From Tateyamaria omphalii (GTDB taxonomy: Bacteria; Pseudomonadota; Alphaproteobacteria; Rhodobacterales; Rhodobacteraceae): a stretch of DNA of 64,000 bases. Both the position numbers and the translations under genes were made by a program. Positions 50,802 to 59,357 of this stretch are shown here, in pieces (position 1 is the first letter of the stretch; the number at the start of each line of letters is the position of its first letter). The stretch lies in assembly GCF_001969365.1 (NCBI RefSeq), contig NZ_CP019312.1, forward strand, positions 248,001 through 312,000. The letters are read 5' to 3'. Below the pieces are notes generated by a model. It was given only the letters and a program-made list of their open reading frames with translations, was not told the DNA's origin and did no database searches.

Positions 50802-51776
50802 TCAAGCGTCCAAAAGGCGCAATTCGCCAGCCAGCCACGGCAATTGGGTCAGCGCCGGGTCCATCATGTGCGTCTTGATCAGTCTGCGCATGGTGTTGGC
50901 GACATCCGTCGGCACTTCGCCTGCCCAGTCGGCACTGGCATAGAGCGAGATGGTCCGAGAAAAAGGTTTGAAGGGCAGGGGGAACGCGTCGACCTGATCG
51001 TGGAAGCGCCCGGCGCGCATGTAGCCCAGCGGTGTGGTCACGGCCCAGCCGATCCGGCGCGCGACCATGGCCATGAGGGCCAGGTGGCTGCCGATCTCGA
51101 ACCGATCTGCGAAGTTGAGCTTCTGGCGTGCCAGATGCGCTTCGATCTGGCGAGAGATGAGCTGATCCCGTTCGTAGCGCAGGAACGGCAGGTCGGGCAG
51201 GATCGCCATCGGATCGTTGTTCCGCACCACACCGCGCGGCGCAACGAGGATGAACGGATCGCGGGCCAGCGGATATTCCAGCACGCCATCGCGCATCGTC
51301 CCGTCGCTGGCCGAGATGGCGATGTGAAGGCTCTTGTCTGCGATGGCCTGCAGGATTTCGTGGCTCGGCGCCGTGGCCAGCGTGAACTTGCAGCGGGTCA
51401 GACTATCAGCCAGGATTGTCACCAGCCGCGGCGTCAAGTCGTTTTCAAAATCGTCGATGACCCCGATGGACAGCGCCGACAGGTGGGCGAGGTCCATGAC
51501 CGTCAGTTCCGATTGGGCCAGACGCAATTGCGAGAGCGCGGCCTCGGCCCGCGCTAGAAAGCTGGTGCCGGCTGGCGTCAGCCGCATCGGTCGTTTACCG
51601 TGATCGACAAGGTCCGTGGCAAGCGCCGTTTCAAGATTGCGAAGCTGCTGGCTCACCGCTGGTTGGCTCAGACCCGTGACGGCCGCTGCCTGCGCAACGG
51701 ACCCGGTGGCGGCCAATGCCTCGAACACTTCGAGGCCGCGCAGCGTGACTCCCTTGCTCAGCATGTATCGCCCCAT
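50802..51776 (-). CDS. LysR family transcriptional regulator
   Basis: A 324-aa LysR-type regulator: N-terminal winged HTH (residues about 9-68; GLEVFEALAATGSVAQAAAV, LSQPAVSQQLRNLE) and a C-terminal ligand-binding domain. It is transcribed divergently from the nitrilase-family gene (51914), and the 137-bp gap is the usual place for a LysR operator. By the usual logic it regulates that hydrolase gene; the inducer is unknown. ATG 51776 or ATG 51764 could start it. The sirtuin gene is 29 nt downstream, and readthrough is possible. Confidence 0.92.
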   Translation of the reverse strand: MGRYMLSKGVTLRGLEVFEALAATGSVAQAAAVTGLSQPAVSQQLRNLETALATDLVDHGKRPMRLTPAGTSFLARAEAALSQLRLAQSELTVMDLAHLSALSIGVIDDFENDLTPRLVTILADSLTRCKFTLATAPSHEILQAIADKSLHIAISASDGTMRDGVLEYPLARDPFILVAPRGVVRNNDPMAILPDLPFLRYERDQLISRQIEAHLARQKLNFADRFEIGSHLALMAMVARRIGWAVTTPLGYMRAGRFHDQVDAFPLPFKPFSRTISLYASADWAGEVPTDVANTMRRLIKTHMMDPALTQLPWLAGELRLLDA

Positions 51777-51913
51777 TGCAGTTTCATGATCTTTGAATGT
51801 GCGAACAGCCAGTTGGTCAAGAAAAATGTGCATTCGGCCCGCCTCAAGTTTCAAAAATTGAAAGGCACATCGCGAGTCTTGCGCCTGGTGCCCTGCCCGA
51901 GGCACAACGAGGT

Positions 51914-52804
51914 ATGAAAATCGCGACCGCCTCCTACCCCCTCGATGTCTTGCCCAGCTGGGCCGCATATGAGGACAAGCTGACCTCATGGGTGGCCGAG
52001 GCCGCAGAGGCGGGTGGCCAGCTGCTCGTGTTTCCGGAGTATGGCGCGATGGAACTTGCAACGCTGGCGGGTTCCGATGTCGCTGGAGATCTGGAGGCGT
52101 CACTCTTTGCAGTGGCGGACCGCTTGGAAGAGGCGGATGCGCTGCATGCGGATCTGGCCACGCAATTCGGGGTTCACATCCTTGCGGCATCCGGACCCGC
52201 AACGCGCGACCTGCCCGATGGCACCCGGCGCCCGGTCAACCGGGCGCGGTTCTTTGCACCCGGCGGTGCGACAGGGTGGCAAGACAAGCAAATCATGACC
52301 CGCTTTGAGGCGGAAACTTGGAATGTCGCACCCGGTGGTCCCTTGCACCTGTTCGACACAGCCTTGGGCAAGATCGGTGTTCTGATCTGCTATGACAGCG
52401 AATTTCCATTGCTCGGCAGGGCATTGGCCGAGGCCGACATCTTGTTGGTCCCATCGGTGACAGAGGCGCTTTCGGGTTACTCCCGTGTCCGGATCGGCGC
52501 GCAAGCCCGGGCGTTGGAAAACCAGTGCGTGACGGTGATGTCCTCCGTTGTCGGCGCGGCGCCCTGGTCAGAGGCCGTTGACGTCTCAGTAGGGGCTGGC
52601 GGTATCTACGGCCCGCCGGACAAGGGCTTTCCCGACACTGGCGTCATCGCGCAGGGCCCGCTGAACGAACCCGGATGGGTCTATGGCGAGGTTGATGTAT
52701 CGGCCGTTGCGGCGGTGCGTGCCGACGGTGTTGTTCTGAATCGCAGGGATTGGGCGCTGCAGGACGGTCGTACCGATCCTGTCACAGTCGTAACACTGGC
52801 CTGA
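51914..52804 (+). CDS. Carbon-nitrogen hydrolase (nitrilase superfamily)
   Basis: A 296-aa amidase/nitrilase superfamily enzyme with the full catalytic triad Glu42 (FPEYG), Lys125 (WQDKQIM) and Cys159 (LICYDSEFP). The family hydrolyses amides, nitriles or N-carbamoyl groups. The length and the sequence near GVLICYDSEFP suggest an amidase branch, but the substrate is unknown. It is divergent from the LysR gene, which is likely its regulator. ATG 51914 has GAGG just 4 nt upstream; the upstream open frame is not coding-like. infA lies 81 nt downstream. Confidence 0.93.
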   Translation: MKIATASYPLDVLPSWAAYEDKLTSWVAEAAEAGGQLLVFPEYGAMELATLAGSDVAGDLEASLFAVADRLEEADALHADLATQFGVHILAASGPATRDLPDGTRRPVNRARFFAPGGATGWQDKQIMTRFEAETWNVAPGGPLHLFDTALGKIGVLICYDSEFPLLGRALAEADILLVPSVTEALSGYSRVRIGAQARALENQCVTVMSSVVGAAPWSEAVDVSVGAGGIYGPPDKGFPDTGVIAQGPLNEPGWVYGEVDVSAVAAVRADGVVLNRRDWALQDGRTDPVTVVTLA

Positions 52805-52885
52805 TTAGCCCTTGAATTATGGGACGCGGAGGCGCATTTAGTGGCGCGTCCGCAAATTGGCGGGCTGTGTAACGAAGGAGAGACC

Positions 52886-53104
52886 ATGGCCAAGGAAGAT
52901 ACGCTCGAATTTCCCGGTGTCGTGAAGGAACTCCTGCCCAATGCGACGTTTCGGGTCGAGCTAGAAAATGGCCATGAGATCATCGCACATACGGCAGGAA
53001 AAATGCGCAAGAACCGCATTCGTGTTCTGGCAGGCGACAAGGTGCAGGTCGAAATGACCCCCTACGATCTGACCAAGGGTCGGATCAACTACCGCTTCAA
53101 ATAA
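52886..53104 (+). CDS. infA: Translation initiation factor IF-1
   Basis: A 72-aa OB-fold factor that joins IF-2 and IF-3 on the 30S A site. The sequence begins [19 protein letters not shown], followed by [30 protein letters not shown] and a [10 protein letters not shown] end, all conserved IF-1. RBS AAGGAG is 7 nt upstream of the ATG. The gene starts the run infA-maf-RNase-yacG. Confidence 0.97.
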   Translation: MAKEDTLEFPGVVKELLPNATFRVELENGHEIIAHTAGKMRKNRIRVLAGDKVQVEMTPYDLTKGRINYRFK

Positions 53105-53113
53105 GCCACGCGC

Positions 53114-53683
53114 GTGGCGTTCATTCTGGGATCGGGAAGCCCGAGACGGCTTGAGCTGCTCGGGCAGTTGGGCATTGCGCCCGACTCGGTCCGGCCCCCT
53201 GACATCGACGAAGACCCGCTGGCGGGTGAGTTGCCGCGCCCCTATTGCGCAAGAATTGCGCGCGAAAAGGTTGCGGCTGTCGTGGCTGACGAAAATGACG
53301 TCGTGCTCTGTGCCGATACGACCGTTGCCCTCGGGCGGCGCATTCTGGGCAAGCCCGCGGACGAAGGCGAGGCGCGCGAATTTCTGACCATGCTGTCCGG
53401 TCGCCGACATCGTGTGATCACCGCGGTGGCCGTTCGTAGAGGTGATCGCATTTGGGAGCGGGACGTTGTGAGTACAGTGCGTATGAAAGCTCTATCTCAG
53501 GCCGATATCGCCGGATATCTGGCAACCGAAGACTGGCGCGGCAAGGCGGGAGGGTATGCGATCCAAGGGCCCGCTGGCGCGCTGATCCCATGGATTTCCG
53601 GGTCTTTCACGGGCATCGTGGGCCTGCCGCTCGCGGAAACCGCCGGACTGCTCGGCGCTGCTGGCATGAAGGTGTGGGCATGA
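53114..53683 (+). CDS. Maf family nucleotide pyrophosphatase
   Basis: A 189-aa house-cleaning pyrophosphatase that hydrolyses noncanonical or non-incorporated nucleoside triphosphates (dTTP/UTP or m7GTP type). Motifs: [14 protein letters not shown] (S-x-S-P-R-R), [30 protein letters not shown] and [13 protein letters not shown]. Start is GTG at 53114 (GTG GCG TTC), 9 nt after infA. It is followed by the RNase gene with a 4-nt overlap. Confidence 0.93.
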   Translation: MAFILGSGSPRRLELLGQLGIAPDSVRPPDIDEDPLAGELPRPYCARIAREKVAAVVADENDVVLCADTTVALGRRILGKPADEGEAREFLTMLSGRRHRVITAVAVRRGDRIWERDVVSTVRMKALSQADIAGYLATEDWRGKAGGYAIQGPAGALIPWISGSFTGIVGLPLAETAGLLGAAGMKVWA

Positions 53684-54702
53684 AGGGTCGCGAAATCCTG
53701 TTGGATCACATCAAGGGCCGCGAGGCAGCAGCCCTTATGGTCGATGGTCGGCTTGATGATCTGCTGATTGCCTCAGATGCACCGCGACCCGGCACAATCT
53801 ATCGCGCGATCACAGACAGGCCGGTCAAGAGCCAGGGCGGTGTTTTCCTCAAAACCCCCGATGGGTCTGCCTACTTGCGGGGGGTCAAAGGGATCGGGCA
53901 GGGCGAGGTGCTGCAAGTGCAGGTCACTGGCTATGCTGAACCGGGCAAAGCCATTCCCGTTTCTCACAAGGTTCTTTTCAAAAGCCGCTACGCCATTGTC
54001 ACGCCTGAGGCGCCCGGATTGAACCTGTCGCGCAGCATTCGCGACGATGATGTGCGCGATGCGCTGCTCGCGCTCGCCCACGACGGGATGGAGGGCAGCG
54101 ATATGGGCCTCATTTTGCGGTCCGCAGCCGCGGATGCAAATACAGATGAAGTGCTGGAGGACATCGCCGCGATGCGTGAGCTCGCCGAGCAAGTCATGTC
54201 AGACATAGGCACGGAACCGGAAACATTGACTGACGGTGACGGCCCTCACGTTCTGGCGTGGAGAGATTGGGTGGAACCGGCGCACGTGGTGACAGAAACC
54301 GGTTGTTTTGAAGCGCATGGCGTTCTGGACGCCATTGATGCTATCCGGGCGGGGCGCATCCCGCTCGACGGCGACGCCAGCATGTATGTTGAGACCACGC
54401 GCGCTTTGGTGGCTGTTGATGTGAACACTGGCGCTGATGGCTCCTTTGCCTCAGGATTGCGGGCGAACCTTGCGTGTGCGAGGGCGCTGCCCTCGGCTCT
54501 GCGCGTGCAAGGCTTGGGCGGGCAGATCACAATAGACTTGGCGCCAATGCCAAAAAAGGAACGCGCAACATTCGAAGCCACATTGCGGGCGGCTTTGCGC
54601 CGGGATGATATCGACACGGTAATGGCCGGTTGGACGCCTCTGGGTCACTTTGAATTGCAACGCAAACGTGCCCGCCAGCCCCTGGCAGAGGTGCTGACAT
54701 GA
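53680..54702 (+). CDS. Ribonuclease E/G family protein
   Basis: A 340-aa single-strand endoribonuclease of the RNase E/G catalytic family. The S1-like N-terminal part (about 40-130) is followed by the catalytic aspartate region [13 protein letters not shown] and [12 protein letters not shown] (the I-D-F-I-D equivalent). It is shorter than RNase G (489 aa) and lacks the C-terminal zinc-link region. The N-terminal [20 protein letters not shown] overlaps maf by 4 nt. Whether it is active is unproven. yacG overlaps its stop. Confidence 0.88.
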   Translation: MKGREILLDHIKGREAAALMVDGRLDDLLIASDAPRPGTIYRAITDRPVKSQGGVFLKTPDGSAYLRGVKGIGQGEVLQVQVTGYAEPGKAIPVSHKVLFKSRYAIVTPEAPGLNLSRSIRDDDVRDALLALAHDGMEGSDMGLILRSAAADANTDEVLEDIAAMRELAEQVMSDIGTEPETLTDGDGPHVLAWRDWVEPAHVVTETGCFEAHGVLDAIDAIRAGRIPLDGDASMYVETTRALVAVDVNTGADGSFASGLRANLACARALPSALRVQGLGGQITIDLAPMPKKERATFEATLRAALRRDDIDTVMAGWTPLGHFELQRKRARQPLAEVLT

Positions 54703-54869
54703 GCTGCCCGATTTGCGCCAAAGAGAGAGTGCAGAAGTACCGCCCGTTCTGTTCTCGCCGTTGTGCAGACATTGACCTCGCGGGCTGGATGAACGGCCGC
54801 TACACAGTGCCATCACAACGCGAAGAGAATGACGATCTTCCTCGCGACGAAGACCCGGTAACGCACTAG
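54699..54869 (+). CDS. yacG: DNA gyrase inhibitor YacG
   Basis: A 56-aa zinc protein: [19 protein letters not shown], with Cys3, Cys6, Cys18 and Cys22 (CPIC and CSRRC) as Zn ligands, then ADIDLAGWMNGRYTVPSQ. The E. coli protein binds gyrase and inhibits it. The ATG (54699) overlaps the RNase stop in ATGA; the acidic tail ends DEDPVTH. It is the last gene of this operon and ends just before a short hairpin and tRNA-Phe. Confidence 0.93.
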   Translation: MSCPICAKERVQKYRPFCSRRCADIDLAGWMNGRYTVPSQREENDDLPRDEDPVTH

Positions 54870-54929
54870 AAATTTGCTGCGATTTTCCTATGGACAGTCC
54901 TTTGGGATACGCTTATCACGCCTCCACCC

Positions 54930-54944
54930 GAAGCCGCAGGCTTC
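54930..54944 (+). terminator. Short hairpin between yacG and tRNA-Phe
   Basis: GAAGCC-gca-GGCTTC forms a 6-bp stem with a 3-nt loop, 60 nt after the yacG stop and 6 nt before the tRNA. There is no T-run, so termination is uncertain; it may be part of the tRNA leader. Confidence 0.3.
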
Positions 54945-54950
54945 ACCCAT

Positions 54951-55025
54951 GCCCGGGTAGCTCAGGGGTAGAGCAGTGGATTGAAAATCCTCGTGTCGGT
55001 GGTTCGATTCCGCCCCCGGGCACCA
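54951..55025 (+). tRNA. tRNA-Phe (GAA)
   Basis: A 75-nt cloverleaf: acceptor stem GCCCGGG/CCCGGGC, D arm with AGCTCAGGGGTAGAGC, anticodon stem-loop GGATTGAAAATCC with anticodon GAA, T arm with GGTTCGATTCC, discriminator A and encoded CCA (55023-55025). It is the only tRNA I see in the window. A degenerate region follows. Confidence 0.98.
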
Positions 55026-55139
55026 CTTTAAGCGTTTGAAGTGTATCCACATTTTTCCGTTTGCGAAGCGGCATGTCGAAGTCTTCTGCAGCGTTTCTTG
55101 CCTCGGGGCAACCGTGGGGCAACTTTTTGAGGAGATGGG

Positions 55140-55376
55140 TCAACACGCGCACGAAGGGTGTTCGTATCCGCTGAGAAGGCGTTGCGCGGATTGGAGAAGC
55201 AGGCCCGTGGCCTGGATAAGTCCGGCGCGTTCGGGATCGGTCTTGCGGATGGCCTTGGCCCTATTGGCCAACTCCGCGGAGTGCCGTCCGAGCGAGATAT
55301 TTTCCCGAATTTCCGGCGGCATCAGGTCTTTCAGCCTGGTCGCGGCTTCCAGGATGCGCGGATCGACCTTCGACAT
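55140..55376 (-). CDS. Small hypothetical protein near tRNA-Phe
   Basis: A 78-aa, mostly helical frame: MSKVDPRILEAATRLKDLM, ending LLSGYEHPSCAC. It has amphipathic helices (PERAGLIQATGLLLQSAQ) and two C-terminal cysteines. I know no family. The upstream open frame continues to 55517 but looks non-coding. It may be an intact small gene or the remnant of a larger mobile-element gene. Confidence 0.4.
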   Translation of the reverse strand: MSKVDPRILEAATRLKDLMPPEIRENISLGRHSAELANRAKAIRKTDPERAGLIQATGLLLQSAQRLLSGYEHPSCAC

Positions 55377-55757
55377 CGCGCGGAGGTCCTGCAGCGCATT
55401 GGAGCATTCCGCCCCAAGCCAACGCCGCCGCGCCGTCCAAAGTCCGCCCGACCGTGTTCGGTGTGCGCAGAACCTCACGAAAAGCCAGTTCAGAATTTGC
55501 ATATCAAAGCGAGCCAAGACGTCATCATAAAAACATCAGCCTGCGGAGTATGCCCCTTACGCTGGCTCGGACGAATAGCCATTAATCCCTCGATAAAGAA
55601 CTGCCGCTGATAACAATGGCGGCTCAAATGGAACTTATCGACGACGCGCAAGTTACACCCACAAAAGTGATGCGTGCCTATCGACAAAGTCTATCGGTGA
55701 TACCGCCTGCGATGCCGGACGTTGGTGAAGCACGCGGCTTTTTGGATCACGACAATG

Positions 55758-55919
55758 GCGGGCAAAACCGCGGCAAAACATAGTAAGTACATCGTCCCGG
55801 TTGCTCGGGGAAACCTGACGTGGACAAACAACTGTGTGCGACGATTTGTAATTCCCCCAGATTTGCGGGGCCGGCCGACACCGCGCAGCATCCAACGCTC
55901 AGTCCGACCACATGCGTAG
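55758..55919 (+). pseudogene. Possible truncated tyrosine recombinase N terminus
   Basis: A 53-residue translation MAGKTAAKHSKYIVPVARG continuing to RRFVIPPDLRGRPTPRS. The R-R-x-x-(I/V)-P-P-D-L-R-G core recalls the first segment of some phage-type integrases. There is no catalytic domain, and the frame stops at 55917-55919. The location beside tRNA-Phe fits an eroded integrase, but the similarity is weak and from memory. Confidence 0.22.
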
Positions 55920-56041
55920 AAGCATTCTCCGCCAGGGAATTGATAGCGCAGCGCATGACGGGGACCCGGCTTTGACCTGATCCAACGACAATCGCCGACC
56001 CTGGAGAAAACGAAGATATAAAAGGAGAACACGACCACACC

Positions 56042-56779
56042 ATGACCCGTTACGCACAGCAACGCATTGCAAACCCCGTGTATTTCTTTGATGCGCCGGA
56101 CGAAGTCTTGAAAGACGATAACCTGTCGTTGGAGGAAAAGGAGAAAGTCCTTCAGTCAATGGCGGTTGACGCGGAGCAGTTGATCGATGCCACCGCGGAA
56201 GGCATGGAAAGCCCAAACCAGACCTACAAGGCCGAAGACCTTCGCCTTGCACTGGAAAAGCTCAGCAAAACCAAGGAAAATGCTGTGCTTTCGAAGGACG
56301 CTATCCAGAACACCGCGCAGCGGTTCAAGCGGATCCTTGTCGTGACCACCTCAAGCCAAGACCTGAACCGTGTCGTGTTGGATCATGCATTGGACCTGGC
56401 GAACCTGTCCGGTGGGGACGTGTCGCTGTTGAGTGTCGTTCCATCTGATGTTGAGGCAGTCGGTCCGGCAACGGCCTTGCCGATGGCCGGTACGGCACAG
56501 GTCGTCAGCGTCGACAATTCCGAGGTCATCGCAGATCGGAAAAAGCTCCTGGCAGAACTTTGTGACACCTGCCGCACCGGTGAAACCATTGAAATAGAAA
56601 TCCGGTCGGGACCGATTGAGGATGAACTCGTTGTCTACGCCGAGACTTGGAAGGCCGATTTGATCGTCGTTGGATCGCCCAATAGGTCATGGCTGGAGGG
56701 GGTGTTTAATCCCGCGTTGGACAGGCATGTCACGAAATTAGCGCCGTGCCCGGTCCTTGTGGTGCCGGAACCGAATTGA
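56042..56779 (+). CDS. Universal stress protein with N-terminal helical extension
   Basis: A 245-aa fusion. Residues about 1-90 (NPVYFFDAPDEVLKDDNLSLEEKEKVLQ..., MAVDAEQLIDATAEGM) match the sort of short helical protein that in many alphaproteobacteria is a stand-alone gene; the C-terminal part (about 94-245) is a UspA domain: FKRILVVTTSSQDLNRVVLDHALDLA, KADLIVVGSPNRSWLEGVFN and CPVLVVPEPN. The G-2x-G-9x-G pattern is modified (V-G-S-P). RBS AAGGAG is 13 nt from ATG. It precedes the BCCT gene by 189 nt. A stress role is inferred only. Confidence 0.82.
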   Translation: MTRYAQQRIANPVYFFDAPDEVLKDDNLSLEEKEKVLQSMAVDAEQLIDATAEGMESPNQTYKAEDLRLALEKLSKTKENAVLSKDAIQNTAQRFKRILVVTTSSQDLNRVVLDHALDLANLSGGDVSLLSVVPSDVEAVGPATALPMAGTAQVVSVDNSEVIADRKKLLAELCDTCRTGETIEIEIRSGPIEDELVVYAETWKADLIVVGSPNRSWLEGVFNPALDRHVTKLAPCPVLVVPEPN

Positions 56780-56968
56780 TCACGAAAGAGTTTGCAAGGA
56801 GATCTCGGACATCGGGTTGCGTCCCGTCGACATGCGTGTGACCCGGTGCCCTGACATCAAGAAAATCAGGCGTGCGCACCATATGGGCGCCGTCAGTCGC
56901 ATACCGCGATCCTCCGGGGTGCAAGGCTCGGACACAACGCGGTTTGTCGCACGGAAAGGGACATTGAT

Positions 56969-58609
56969 ATGTCAGATACAACCGCCGGAACGGGTATTCC
57001 CGAACCAGATGGCGCAAGTGAGATTATCGAAACCAATTACGAAGTCGGTCAGGACAACATCCAGAAAAGCCTGGGGCCCTTCGGTCTCGATATCCACAAT
57101 CCGGTCTTCGTGATCTCGGGGCTGGCCGTCGTGGCATTCGTGTTTTTCACACTGGTCTTTCCGACGCAGGCGGGCGGAATTTTCTCTGCCATGTTCGACT
57201 TTACGACCAAGAACTTCGATTGGTTCCTTTTGGGTGCGGCCGACCTCGTGGTGATCTTTGCGCTCTTGTTGATCGTAACGCCGTTCGGCTCCGTTCGCCT
57301 TGGCGGGTCCGACGCCACTGCGGACTACAGCTATCCCGCCTGGTTCGCCATGTTGTTTGCCGCAGGCATGGGCATTGGCCTGATGTTCTACGGTGTGTCC
57401 GAACCCCTGACGCATTTTTCCACGGCCTTCGGCGGGACGGCTGCCGAAAACGACCTGCGCACCGATTGGGCGCCGCTTGGGGCCGCCAGCGGGGATGAGG
57501 CGGCCGCCATTCGACTGGGCATGGCCGCGACGATCTTTCACTGGGGTCTGCACCCTTGGGCCATCTACGCGACGGTCGCCCTGGCCCTCGCGCTTTTTAG
57601 CTACAACAAGGGGTTGCCGCTGACGATCCGGTCAGCGTTCTATCCCATCCTGGGCGAGCGTGTCTGGGGGTGGCCCGGGCACATCATCGACATCATCGCA
57701 GTGTTCGCGACCCTCTTCGGTCTTGCGACATCGCTTGGCTTTGGTGCCACGCAGGCAACGGCGGGTCTGAATGCGCTGTTTGGCATTCCCATGGGCACGA
57801 CGTCCGAGGTTGTCCTGATCACCCTGATCACGGCGGTGGCGCTCATTTCTGTCCTGCGTGGGCTCGATGGCGGTGTAAAGGTGCTGTCCGAGATCAACAT
57901 GGGGCTTGCCGGGATACTGGCGCTGTTTGTCCTGATTGTCGGACCGACTGCGTTCCTGCTGACCTTCTTCTGGGACAGCCTGGTGGCCTATGTCACCTAC
58001 CTTCCCGCGCTCGCCAATCCGTTCGGGCGAGAGGATGTGAACTTCAGCCAAGGTTGGACTGCGTTCTACTGGGCGTGGTGGATCAGCTGGTCACCCTTTG
58101 TCGGCATGTTCATCGCGCGGGTCAGCCGGGGCCGCACGGTGCGCGAATTCGTGACCTGCGTGCTGATCATCCCATCCTTCGTCTGTGTGGCATGGATGGC
58201 GATCTTTGGCGGCACGGCCATCAACCAAGTCCTGGCCGATGGCTATACCGCCGCCCAGGAAGCGGACCTTCCGCTGCAGCTGTTCAAGATGCTCGAACCG
58301 ATGCCCCTTGCCGGGATCACGTCCTTCATCGGGATCGTGCTGGTGATCGTGTTCTTTGTCACGTCGTCCGATTCCGGGTCATTGGTGATCGACACGATCA
58401 CGGCAGGCGGCAAGATCGACGCCCCGCTCCCGCAGCGGGTGTTCTGGTGCATCTTCGAAGGCGCCGTGGCCATCGCCCTTCTCGTGGGGGGCGGGCTGGC
58501 CGCGCTTCAGTCGATGGTCATTTCTACGGGGCTTCTGTTTACCGTTGTGCTGTTGCTCATGTGCTGGTGCATCTGGCGCGGCCTTGCCAGCGAACGGGCC
58601 AAGACCTGA
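56969..58609 (+). CDS. BCCT family transporter
   Basis: A 546-aa secondary transporter for betaine, choline, carnitine or related quaternary compounds (DMSP is possible in roseobacters). Twelve transmembrane helices are visible. Family motifs: GMGIGLMFYGVSEP, the helix 8 region FYWAWWISWSPFVGMFIARVSRGRTVREF and FVTSSDSGSLVID. It has an N-terminal acidic region (about 1-40). The aromatic substrate box near WAWWISW is present. It is upstream of the exoD gene by 70 nt. Osmoprotection or nutrient uptake is likely. Confidence 0.95.
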   Translation: MSDTTAGTGIPEPDGASEIIETNYEVGQDNIQKSLGPFGLDIHNPVFVISGLAVVAFVFFTLVFPTQAGGIFSAMFDFTTKNFDWFLLGAADLVVIFALLLIVTPFGSVRLGGSDATADYSYPAWFAMLFAAGMGIGLMFYGVSEPLTHFSTAFGGTAAENDLRTDWAPLGAASGDEAAAIRLGMAATIFHWGLHPWAIYATVALALALFSYNKGLPLTIRSAFYPILGERVWGWPGHIIDIIAVFATLFGLATSLGFGATQATAGLNALFGIPMGTTSEVVLITLITAVALISVLRGLDGGVKVLSEINMGLAGILALFVLIVGPTAFLLTFFWDSLVAYVTYLPALANPFGREDVNFSQGWTAFYWAWWISWSPFVGMFIARVSRGRTVREFVTCVLIIPSFVCVAWMAIFGGTAINQVLADGYTAAQEADLPLQLFKMLEPMPLAGITSFIGIVLVIVFFVTSSDSGSLVIDTITAGGKIDAPLPQRVFWCIFEGAVAIALLVGGGLAALQSMVISTGLLFTVVLLLMCWCIWRGLASERAKT

Positions 58610-58679
58610 TCACTCCACTCCCGGCCCGACCATCGGGCCGGGGGACAAACGACAAAGCCCGTTCAACCATCCCTTGTCC

Positions 58680-59285
58680 ATGAAACCGGTCGTCCCGCCC
58701 ATGCCTGAACCCTCCGGACCCCTGACACAATCGCTCGACGATGTTCGTGCCGCCGCGTCCGGCGGGCAGGTTTCGGTGGGCGAGATCATTGATGCGTTGA
58801 AGGAACGCGGGCTCTTGCCCATCATACTGGTCCCGGCGATTGTCGCAGCCACTCCCTTGTCCGGCATTCCGGGCCTGTCGGCCTTCTGCGGCATCATGAT
58901 CGCGATCCTGTCATTCGAACTGCTGCTGGGGTTTCGAAAGGTACGCCTCCCCCGGAAAATGCGATCCAGATCAATCGACGCCGACAAGCTGGCGGATGCG
59001 CTGTCGCGGATCGAACCCGTCGTCTACTGGGTCGAACGGCGGACGAAACGCCGACTGTCGGTCCTGTTCCACCGTCCCCTTCTCTGGGTTCCGCAAGCGC
59101 TTTGCCTGGCAACCGGTCTTGCGATGCCCTTTCTGGAAATCATTCCCTTCTCCGCATCGGCGGCCGCGATTGCCGTGTGCTTTCTGGTGGTTGCGATGCT
59201 GACGGCCGATGGCCTGTTCTTCATCCTCGCCCTCTTGCCCTATGCGGGTCTGGGCTTCATCGTGGTGCGCATGACGTCAGCGTAA
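58680..59285 (+). CDS. ExoD family exopolysaccharide synthesis protein
   Basis: A 201-aa membrane protein with about four helices. Typical ExoD features: VSVGEIIDALKERGLLPIILVPAIVAATPLSGIPGL at the N terminus, RKVRLPRKMRSRSI, and an RPLLW-like HRPLLWVPQ. ExoD affects alkali tolerance and exopolysaccharide in Rhizobium; the mechanism is unknown. ATG 58680 is preferred to upstream in-frame starts within the BCCT 3' region. Likely cotranscribed with the BCCT gene. Confidence 0.85.
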   Translation: MKPVVPPMPEPSGPLTQSLDDVRAAASGGQVSVGEIIDALKERGLLPIILVPAIVAATPLSGIPGLSAFCGIMIAILSFELLLGFRKVRLPRKMRSRSIDADKLADALSRIEPVVYWVERRTKRRLSVLFHRPLLWVPQALCLATGLAMPFLEIIPFSASAAAIAVCFLVVAMLTADGLFFILALLPYAGLGFIVVRMTSA

Positions 59286-59357
59286 TCGCGACACGTCATG
59301 GCCCGCGAAATCGACTGAGCACGCGAAAGCGGCAGCGGGGCGACCGCTGCGGTCCGG

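Larger units (their letters stand above)
55026..56041. other. Degenerate, lower-GC region downstream of tRNA-Phe
   Basis: About 1 kb of visibly lower GC than the flanks, without an intact recognisable gene. It starts at the 3' end of tRNA-Phe, a common integration site. It includes one small plausible ORF (55140-55376, minus) and a stretch (55758-55919, plus) that loosely recalls the N terminus of a tyrosine recombinase. The rest, e.g. 55500-55720, is AT-richer and shows no coding pattern. I found no second copy of the tRNA 3' end in the window. Best read as an integrated-element scar. Confidence 0.45.

Noticed and set aside
54943..55152. Minus-strand open frame across tRNA-Phe with a GGGIEPPTRGFSIHC-like translation
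   Set aside because: It is the reverse of the tRNA; such frames are often mis-annotated as proteins.
55972..55985. FNR-like TTGAC-N4-TCCAA before the USP gene
   Set aside because: The right half-site departs from ATCAA at two or more positions; too weak without footprinting.
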